DNA of 64,000 nucleotides from Thalassia testudinum (taxonomy: Eukaryota > Streptophyta > Magnoliopsida > Alismatales > Hydrocharitaceae): positions 36,600,501 to 36,664,500 of the forward strand of contig JAZHRO010000002.1 of assembly GCA_037157565.1 (NCBI GenBank), given 5' to 3'. A program made the position numbers and the translations under genes. Positions 55,495 through 64,000 of the stretch are shown piece after piece. Within the stretch, counting starts at the first letter, position 1. The number at the start of each line of letters is the position of its first letter. The notes under the pieces were generated by a model that had not been told where the DNA came from, made no database searches, and saw nothing but the letters and a program-made list of their open reading frames with translations.

Positions 55495-57674
55495 ACACTA
55501 GTCCAACGCTTAGCCGCAGGAGCTCACAACTCTCTCTCTCTTCACTTCTTTCTCAACACTTAGTTGTTTTTAGGTCATCCCCTCTCTCATCTGACGTCTA
55601 TTTTCAACCCAAAAATTAGGTTTTTAAGTGGGTAGGCCAACCACTTTTGAGGGATATACTGCACCCCTATTCGGGTGAGACCATAACTTTAGTAGCAACC
55701 AGCCCTAATTCATATTAGATGTATTTTTATCCAATTTCAAGCCCAATATTAGGCCCATACAGGCCTAGCTACAGTGCGTGGCCCCTAGTACACCATTGTT
55801 CAAATACATGTGCTCATGTTCATTCGGATCAGAGAGGGGATAGGATAATGGTGAGATGCGCCCAGCGTTATGACGACTAAGCGGCTTTAGAGACGAATTA
55901 CTCTTTTACCGCTCAAGCCCCCATCAACACATGATGTGGCGCTAAGTGGAGCGCTCAATTGGCACTGTTATGCATCTGGTTGCATGTTGATTTGCTAATT
56001 CTGGCCCTCGAATTGAGGGCCACAAATTAATATAACTAAAAAAATAAATTACGTGATTTTAAAGCCCTTATATAAGGGTACTTAATTGTACAAATTATTT
56101 ACATAAATAAGTTATTTAAATATACAATAAAATTAGTTAAAATTGGTTGTTTATACACATTAAGTTAAAGCTTAATTTATTAATTAACATATAAAGTAGT
56201 GACTTAATTACCAAATTAACTTTGTATAGAGTTAATTTATATAGTAAATTATTTATTATACATTTTTAATGTATTTTAGAAACTTTATTTTAATTTATTT
56301 TCAATTAAATACATGTCTAAGTTAGTTATATATGTAGATAATTTATAAATACTATAATACACTATAAATATAGTATAAATAGCTTGAAAATACTTAATAT
56401 AATTTTCTACAAATATACATTATAACTTACTTCAGTATTAACTTAAATTACTCATTTATTTTATTTTAAGTTAATAAATTACTTAATTTATTGTAATTAC
56501 TTAATTAAATTAAATTACAGGTATTATACAATTCATATTATATAGTTAAGTATGCATGTACAATATTAGGTACAATTATGTACGTATAGATAGATTTATA
56601 TAATTACTTAAGTTATTATACATTTAAGTTAATATAAATTAATAGGTAATTATACAATAAAGTTATATATATAATAAATCATTTTAAATATTTAATTTAA
56701 TATATAGAATACATCTATAAGTTATATATATACATTATGTACCAATTATACAATATATACATATAACTTAGCTTTAAGTTATATATATATAAGTATATAC
56801 ATAGTATATAAAGTATTTTTGAGTATTTTTGGGGTTTTTCTAATTTTTATAGCTTTTATATGTATATTAGAGGTAAGATATGAGAGAGAAAGAGTGAGAT
56901 GAGAGAGATGAAGATCCTTTTGTGATTTTTCAACTTAAGTCCTTTATTAAATTCCAAGATATACTGAACCGTCGGGTGATATGTGCTACCAAGTTGGGGT
57001 GTTCAAATTACCTTGAAACTTGACAACCATTTAGAAAATTTGTTTATCCTATTCAGAACACATTTATTTTATTTTTTTACAATTTTTTAATATTTTTTTA
57101 TGTATTTTCAATCTCATCTAATGAAGGCTTAAATAGAGTTGAGAACTATTTCCAAGCAATCTACAAGTTAAAATACTCTAAATTGCTGACAATGAAGTTC
57201 AAAAATCATTTCTAGGCAATCTGAAAGTTAAAATTGAACTACAAAGGTACATGAAAGCTTAGTCTATGCTATTCCACAAATGTACACAAGGTCAGCTTCA
57301 TTCCAATCCAAAATCCACTTCAAATTCATCTCAGATCAACGAAATCAGTGGTTGTTGCGTAAATAATAACTGTTGTTGCTGTTATGCTGCAGTAGGAATT
57401 CCAGCTGCTGCTGCTGTTGTGCCTCATTGGAAATCAGGTTCTGATCAAGCATAATTCATTCAAACCAATCATCAAAAGTTCTTTCATCCAAAAATCCAAA
57501 GACATCAGAGGTACTGATGCTCAAATCAGCAATAAATGAAGTTGCTACTACTGTTATGATTTAAACGAAATTCATTTCTAGATCAAATCTAAAAACTCTA
57601 AATTTAATCAAAAACATTTCCATCCTCTGATTCCTTTAAATTCACTAGAAATCAATGTAAACTCTTTTTGCATC

Positions 57675-60315
57675 TGTTATAACCTGACTCCCGAATCCCT
57701 ACAGAACCCAAGATCGGCTCGACTCGACTAATCCTAAGATCCAGTCGTCCAACAAGAAATAGCCAAAAAGCAGGAAAAGAATCACATTCACTATGCAGAG
57801 TAGCTAATAGTAAAAGAGTACAAGCAGTAAAGGAAGCAAAAGCTGCTAAACAGTACATACCACCACAATAATAGGAAAGTAGAAACAAAAGTACAGAAAC
57901 AGGAATAGTAAACAAAGTCTGAAACTCATTAACAAAAAGGAAGTACAACAACAACAAGAAACTACTGCTGGGCTCGACTGGGCCCAGCACCCTTTGCAGC
58001 CAGTGACTCGGGCTGTTCAACTCCTAGACCTGTAAAGGTTTATAAGTAAACGGAGTCAGCGAATGCTGAGTAGAGTGGTAACCAACTATCTAAGTAGTAA
58101 AAGCTAACAAGTACATTTATCTTTTTTAATTATTTATTTTACAAGTAATTCCTTTTTCATCCATTGGTTTACTTTCAGGTTTCTTTCTTGATCTCTCATG
58201 TTCCTCGTGGGAGCGATCTTGATTGCAGTCTTTTCCGAAGAGTAGAAGGCACACGTGGTGCTCTCCTGGTCGGGAGAGTCCCCTGTGGTAATCCTACACC
58301 CAGTGAACCACCATGAGGTCACAGACAGACGTAGCGATGACTACAGCATGCGTGATAAGCACACGGGTAACTATCCCGGACTAGTGCGCGGTCAGTCATT
58401 TCCACTAGCGGGTACGTCCAAAGTACAACATGGAATAGTATAGGGCCCAGCCCTCTCAGAAATAGGGGTCTAGTCCCTCAGAACCAACAGGGGTCTCGCC
58501 CCTCCACAGTTCGCGCACCCTCGTCTGACTACCCCGGTTTGCCTAGTGGGCCTAACAAGTCGATGTAGGATAGCTAGCTGAACCCTAGGCCTCATGGGGT
58601 GGCTAGCTCTCTCCGGTACAGTGTACGCGAGAGCCAATAGAAGCGGTGTAGAGTGGTCAATCTTAACCCCGGGTCCCAACCCCAGGGTGGCTACCTCTAC
58701 TCTACACTAAACAGGGGATAGTCACTCTCCTTGGTACCACGTACACAAGGGCCAGCACACTTCCCACTCACATTTTCAGATCTTTTCATTCATCCACAGG
58801 AGCTCTACTCCTAACTCCTCGTAGGGTTCATGCTCATATTCATCATATTATTCATACCAGGTTTCATCATTCACAATTCCATTCTTGTATTTTACACATG
58901 TAGCTCGCATTTCCACAATTAACATATGCAACAAGGGATATCACAGGTAACTGTCTAGTTATCTCAGGCATTTTATATTCGAACAGGTAGCTTGTATTTA
59001 TTAACAACAGTTATTTACAATTCAACTCATTCATTTATGATTGCAATCTCAAACACGCATAGAAACAGTGCAACCATTTCTCATTCTAGGATACATGCCA
59101 CATCCTAGGTTTCTAGTTTTCTAATTTTCACAATTACATTCATGTTTTATAAATATAACAGGGGAAAACCACTCTACCAGACAATCCGGGAGTACTGGGG
59201 GCTCGAACGGCAGACTTACGTGCCTCTGCAAGCTCGGAACACGTAACAGGTCGAAGTCCTATACCAAGGAACATAACACAACGAAATGTTCAGAATAGTA
59301 TAAAAAGGTTTCTAACATTTAGAGGAACTCATAAGGAAACCACAAATATCTCGTTTGCGTAAAACGGACCCCAAATGAACCCTAAACGGGTAAAAAACAA
59401 AACTGCAGAACCAAATCAGTCGTTTGGCGCAAGGTCCAGATGTCTTAAAAGTCACCAGGGTCTCACCTCAAGTTCCTGTGTTGACCTCAGATGTCCAGGA
59501 CCACTATTTGACCGCCTGGACTCAGCTCCAGACGTCCGACCTCTCCTTTAGTCATTTGGGAGTGCCTCCGGTCATTTGGTAAGCTGTCCAGACGTCCGAA
59601 ATGCGTAGGAGGGCATGCCGGACACCTTCCCAAAGCTGCTCCTGCACGCGACAGAGAAGCAAATCCCCCTTTTAGCCAAACAAATCAGCTCTACGGTGCG
59701 GCTTGCATGGCCACAGCAGCGAAAATGACATACCTTCACAAATGCATGCTTTTAAAAGTCTGGTGTTGTCACCAGACGTCCAACTAGTCGTCTGGAAGGC
59801 ACTCCAGACGTCTGATACTAGAAAAATCCCATAACCAAAGCGACCTCCCGCTCCTCTCGCCGTGCTCAACCGCGGTTCCTCCCTCTCATCTGCAACTCTG
59901 GCTGCAGAAGGAAGTCGAGGATGGCTCCCCGACGCTCTCCTCCTCCTGCACGCGCCGCGGCGGCAGTGCGCACTCTGGCGAGCTCCCACAAAGCTCGCGA
60001 GCTCAACCTCCTCCTCCTCTCCCCCGCTCCCTCTCTCTCACGGCAATGGAGAGGAAAGAAGGTGGTGGTGGTGGAGTGGAGAGGGGAGAAAGGGGTGAGG
60101 GCTCTTATATAGGTGGTGGGGTTAGGGTTCGGTGAGGGGGAAGGAGAAAAGAAGAGAGAGAAGAAAGTGGTCTGCGTGCAGCCAGCGCGCAGAACTAACC
60201 TTGCGTATAGTTTTTTCAATTTTCAGACGTCTGGGAAGGGGTCCAGATGTCTGGCCAAAGGTCTAACTGACAGTCCAGACATCTTAAAAGGCTCAAAGTA
60301 GAACGGGTCTTTACA
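57675..60315 (-). mobile_element. S4: solo LTR of family S in X3
   Basis: 2641 bp from TGTTATAACC to GGGTCTTTACA, flanked by GCATC at 57670-57674 and 60316-60320. The minus strand starts TGTAAAGACCC like S2. A minus-strand TATA box TATATAA is at 60105-60111. Two exact CAGACGTCTG copies (59805-59814, 60224-60233) flank the promoter region. No internal genes. Confidence 0.9.
60105..60111 (-). promoter_or_regulatory. S4 TATA box
   Basis: Minus strand TATATAA in CACCTATATAAGAGCC, matching the S2 box in sequence and in distance from the LTR start (about 205 bp). Confidence 0.75.
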
Positions 60316-61699
60316 GCATCAAAGTCTGAAAATCAATCTCTGAATTCTACAATTCAAGACAACTTAACCCAATCCATCCTTTTTATCATAGTCAGCAAAA
60401 GAGATGGATTGGATTAACAGTGAATCCACTTCCCATTAGACAAAAAAAATCCAACATAGTCACTTCAAATATCTCAGTTACACCTTGACTTTCAGATTGA
60501 GAAAAATCTCTTGAATGTGAATACAATGTTGCCCTTATTTGGGCGTTTACTTTGAATTCATTGCTGATCTGATCACCTGATCGTCTTGACCACCATTGAT
60601 TGGTGATCAAAGTGATGTAGTGATCATCTTAGAATTCATTAGGTCCTTGTTTAGTCTCAAATTAGTATTACTGATTATCCTCGACAAAACTACCCAAAAA
60701 TAAGCTTAAATTGGGTACATGCTCATCCACAAATTTAAAAATCAAATTCAACACCTTAGATTCATTGCATTACACTCAATTTAGCAATTAAAACCTCAAA
60801 TTGCTCGATTAAACTCGAATTAATCCAAAGTAACTCCAAATCACGAGATTGGACGTGAAAACCAATTCTGAAAAAATCTAGCGAATCAAGTTTATTAAAA
60901 CAAGATTCGGGGTCCTTGTGAACTAATAGAGTGAGTGGGAAGACCCCTAGATGAGTTTGAGCATGAGTTGGATCTAGAAGTTAGTAAACTTCAGATTCAA
61001 CTCAACTCTAATGGATGAAGTGAATTGCGGATTAATAAGCGAGGAAATCAATGAACATGAGTAATGAGGTGAAGAGGAAGATCAATGAATCGAGATGAAA
61101 ACGCAAAAAATTCCTCTCTAATCTGAATTGATCAGAGAGGTCGGGTTAGCTCTATGCTATTCTACTCCTCATCTAAACTAATTTAGATCAGATCAAGTAG
61201 TGATTGCTATTTTGACCAATATAAACTATACTGCAAAGCAGTAAATCTAGCTTTCAAAGCAGTAAAACCTAATTTATGAAAGCAGGAAAACTATCTAAGA
61301 GAAGAAGGTGACTCTCTAGGATCTATTGCCGATGGCTGAAGAGGATGAAGTGAAAGCAACCTCCAGCGGAAGAAGGTGACTCTCACAGACAAGCATCCGA
61401 CAGCTAAAGGTGATGAATGGAGGGAGAAAGTGGTCTCTGTCATCGACCACCGAGGAAGGGAGGGAGCTACTCGAGGGGTAGACAATGATCAACTCAGTGG
61501 GGAGGGAGTTGATGCACGCACAAGGAGCTCAAGTTTGCTTAAGTAGCCACGCACGAGATTTAGGCACTGAGGATGTGGGATTAAGCCATTAGGGCTTCTA
61601 TGGTGGATGCGAGCTAAAAGGGTCAGTGAAAAGCTCAACTCAAATCATGGTAAGGAAGAAGAAGGTTCACAAAAGGAAGCATGATGAAGCGAAAGACGC

Positions 61700-63085
61700 A
61701 CATCCAACTCAAGGTTCTTGAAGGTGCAATCAAGGTAAGGCTTGGAACCTTCCACCTATCCAAGATTTTGGGAATACCAGATCCACCAAATAGAAACCAC
61801 GAAAGCCTATCAGGCCATCATGCCAACAAGAGATTTTCTTGGAATATCCTTGATTTCCTCCATTACGTCCCCTAGGGAGCAAGGACCAAGAGGTTGGAAG
61901 CTCAACTTAAGCTTGCATCTCTCCCATATGTAGGTTGAGAATTAATAGGCAAAGAACAAGTGATGGTGTGATTCCTTCTCCTCCCTATAGAGATAGCAGG
62001 TAGTGCTTCCAAAATCATCCCACCTAGAGAGGTGATCAAGCATAGGAAGTCTACCTCACAACACACGAAAGGCACAACAGGAAAATTTTTTAACACAACC
62101 CGAGAACCAAATGATACCCCACCATTAGACCCACTCCAAGCAAGGCTTCAAGAGCTCCCAAATAGTTGGAAGTTTCAGCATTGTTACATGCCCAATCCTT
62201 AAAAGCTAGCCACTAGTAATGATGTTGGGGTAGATGCCTCTTTGTGCCTTCGATCGAGAAATAAGGATAACTCTCCATACTCTACAATCGCCGACAACAA
62301 GGGTGGCATTCCAGAAATTACCACCATCCAAGTAGCATTTGGTCATCCATCATGCCCAACTTGAGTCATTGTAATTAAGAATGTACCAAATCCATTTTAC
62401 CACAAAGTCTTGACGTAGCACTTTGAGGTCCCAAAAGCCCAAATTAACATCCCTCCTCCTTGGGGAGTCTTAACGCACTTCAAGCAATGGCAGACGACTT
62501 CAAGTCCCAAAGGAAATTAGAGCAAGGGGACTGAATTTTGTTAATGATCATTGAGGGGATCCAAGTTCCTCCTAGCCAAAAAGGTAGCATCCCATATATT
62601 ACATATTTAAATTAGCAACAACAGCCCCGCAAAGGACAAGATCTTTATCTTTCAGCCACATATATATATTCCTGGCATGTTCAACAATGGGGCCATAGTC
62701 AAAGGAAATAACAGCTTTTGTAGATAGAGGGATGCCCAAATATTTCGAAGGGAAATGATCCAACGGAAAACCCAACCCTAGGTAGAATGCGAATGGGTTA
62801 TTATAAAAGCAAGTGAGGAAAATCTTGCTTTTATCTGCATTTACATTAAGCCCTGATAGGTTGCTAAAAGCCATGATGCATCTACGTAATGCAAAGGAAC
62901 CCCTTAATGAAGGCTTGATGAAGATAAGCAGATCATCCACATAAATCAGGTGTGTAGGGTCCAAGGAACCTTTTAGCCACATGCGCTTGATCACCCCCCC
63001 TGTCAACAACTTGTGAGATCAAATTTGAGAACACCTTCATGGCAAGCATGAAAAGGTACGAGTTGAGGGGGTGACAAAGTGGTTT
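61700..63085 (-). pseudogene. LINE-c: 5'-truncated L1-type LINE fragment, RT end and zinc-binding region
   Basis: Minus-strand reading from about 63085 starts inside the RT: LNSYLFMLAMKVFSNL, then the catalytic YVDD in LIYVDDLLIF, then NADKSKIFLTCF and SKYLGIPLS, open at 62599-63009 (136 codons). Farther on, around 61880-62110, a broken frame carries GRLPMLDHLSRW and ESHHHLFFAY, the pattern of the C-terminal RT zinc-binding domain. Sequence upstream of the QGDPLSPYLF-type motif is absent, so the copy is 5'-truncated or cut there. The 3' end near 61700 lacks a clear poly(A). It resembles LINE-b around YADD. Confidence 0.75.
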
Positions 63086-64000
63086 TGGCACGTTTTGGAA
63101 AACATTGGAATTGTAGTATAGTTGCACTAAATCGTCAATAAAAAATATTTGTTTTACAAAACTCGCATTAATTCTTATTCGTTTATAACATGTTCCCTGA
63201 TCGTTCATCTCTGGGAGGCGTGAAAAATAAGTTTTAGATTCAGATCCACTTCTCTAACCTAACTCTAACCTAACCCAATCTTTTTGGTTTTTTTGTATTT
63301 TGTGATTTCTTTGTGTTTTTGATTTTTTGTTTTGAAAAGCGAAACCTAACATGACTCAACCTAAATCTAACTACGTACCCATAACCCTAAGTGACTAAGT
63401 GTATCTAAGCGAGGCCATGGTGGCCATGCATGGTGTGACTAACCTTAAAGGGGACGTTCCTAAGGAGACTAAGAGACATGCATCAAAATCGTAAGAAGTG
63501 GAAACACGAGCATGCACATAAAACCACTTGATAACAGAATATCATGCATCAAACATTAAGCAGCTATAAAATCCCGATACATGAAAAAAGATATAAGAAA
63601 CTAAAGAATGGGATCAACCAAGTGAGGCTATGGGAAAGCCTTCTTGGCTATCCACTAAGAAGAAGGAGAAGGACGTGTGCACCCCAAGTAGAGAGGAGGG
63701 TGTTGCACCCTTTCTCTACTTATGGCTGTCCTTGAGAAGACCTTGAAGATGGTCCCTCTATGGTTGACTAAGAGAAAAAGAAGATGGGGCGTGGACTCAT
63801 CTTTCAAGGAAAGGGAAGAGGGAATGCCCATGAAGAAGAAGAGGAGAAGAGGGTGGTGGACCCTTTCTCTTCTAGCCGTCCTTGAAGCCTTGGAGGAGAA
63901 CACCTTGGAGCTTCACTTGGTCATCCATGGAGGAGCACCTTGGAGCTTCACCTAGCCGTCCATGGAGAAGGAGAGTGGACAGCCTTGGGAGGGTGGAAGG
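63086..64000. other. Unclassified tail with short duplications
   Basis: AT-rich to about 63400, then GAAG-rich. No ORF with similarity. Two related stretches, around 63688 and 63845 (each with ACCCTTTCTCT and CCGTCC/CTGTCC TTGA), and a 35-bp tandem pair at 63901-63970 suggest the edge of a tandem or LTR-type repeat that continues beyond the window. Confidence 0.4.
63901..63970. repeat. 35-bp tandem duplication
   Basis: Both units start CACCTTGGAGCTTCAC and end CCATGGAG(G/A)AG; units 63901-63935 and 63936-63970 differ at a handful of positions. Confidence 0.85.

Larger units (their letters stand above)
51961..61690 (-). mobile_element. X3: degraded third X-like element, split by S3 and S4
   Basis: Own sequence 51961-52763, 55500-57669 and 60321-61690. 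Landmarks shared with X2 in the same order and strand are CATTCACTGGAAGG (52070-52083), the CACTCAA...CTTAGCC stretch where S3 inserted, a segment with GCCCAGCG (near 55862) and ATGATGTGG (near 55933), and TAGCCACG near 61550 next to the expected promoter place. It is longer than X2 because of TA/CA-rich sequence at 52320-52740 and an extremely AT-rich tract at 56030-56880. No termini or target duplication could be fixed and no coding potential is seen. Confidence 0.45.

Noticed and set aside
63257..63285. Telomere-like CTAACC repeats
   Set aside because: Only a few irregular units (CTAACCTAACTCTAACCTAA); the plant telomere unit CCCTAAA is not repeated.

Overview
The window is repeat-dominated plant nuclear DNA. 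I recognise no host protein-coding gene, no tRNA or rRNA gene and no CRISPR array. Nearly every base belongs to retrotransposons stacked inside one another. The evidence for a flowering plant with a large genome is: Athila-type Ty3/gypsy elements with tRNA-Asp-like primer-binding sites, plant L1-type LINEs (CCHC/DUF4283-like ORF1, endonuclease-RT-zinc-finger ORF2), and long solo LTRs with TATA boxes. The species cannot be told from this sequence. Element names used here are local labels.

Left block (1-17056): Gyp-1, a minus-strand Athila-like element, runs off the left edge. Its integrase is at 1-753, RNase H at 5878-6114, RT end at 10134-10446, PBS at 10689-10706 and 5' LTR at 10709-17056. 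It is split by a nearly full-length LINE (LINE-a, 766-5865, 12-bp target duplication) and by two copies of an undescribed-looking 4-kb non-coding element (X1 6120-10127; X2 12826-16779, 5-bp duplication CCCCT).

Middle block (17057-51960): LINE-b, an old degraded plus-strand LINE, is the outer host. A minus-strand LTR-like element (sLTR-E, 20222-50971) lies inside it. Inside that is the Athila-like element Gyp-2 (22686-50744), and inside Gyp-2's 3' LTR is the related, younger Gyp-3 (38263-50436, duplication TTCCT). Gyp-2 also carries two solo LTRs of family S (S1 24941-27700, duplication CCATG; S2 32106-34774). Gyp-3 carries a copia-like solo LTR (sLTR-C, 46428-48134, duplication GCACC). This gives nesting five deep: LINE-b, sLTR-E, Gyp-2, Gyp-3, sLTR-C.

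Right block (51961-64000): a degraded third X-like element (X3) contains S3 (52769-55494) and S4 (57675-60315, duplication GCATC). A minus-strand LINE fragment (LINE-c, 61700-63085) and an unclassified tail with short tandem repeats follow.

No element looks able to move. Gyp-3 is closest to intact, but its RT active-site motif is mutated and its reading frames are broken. The main unexplained signals are: a perfect palindrome, CAGACGTCTG, found 12 times and only in the S-family LTRs, the copia-like LTR and X2; arrays of hairpins in the Gyp-2/Gyp-3 LTR promoters, including a 67-bp inverted repeat with a TATA box in each arm; a tRNA-like A-box/B-box pair in the Gyp-3 LTR; and the X family itself.
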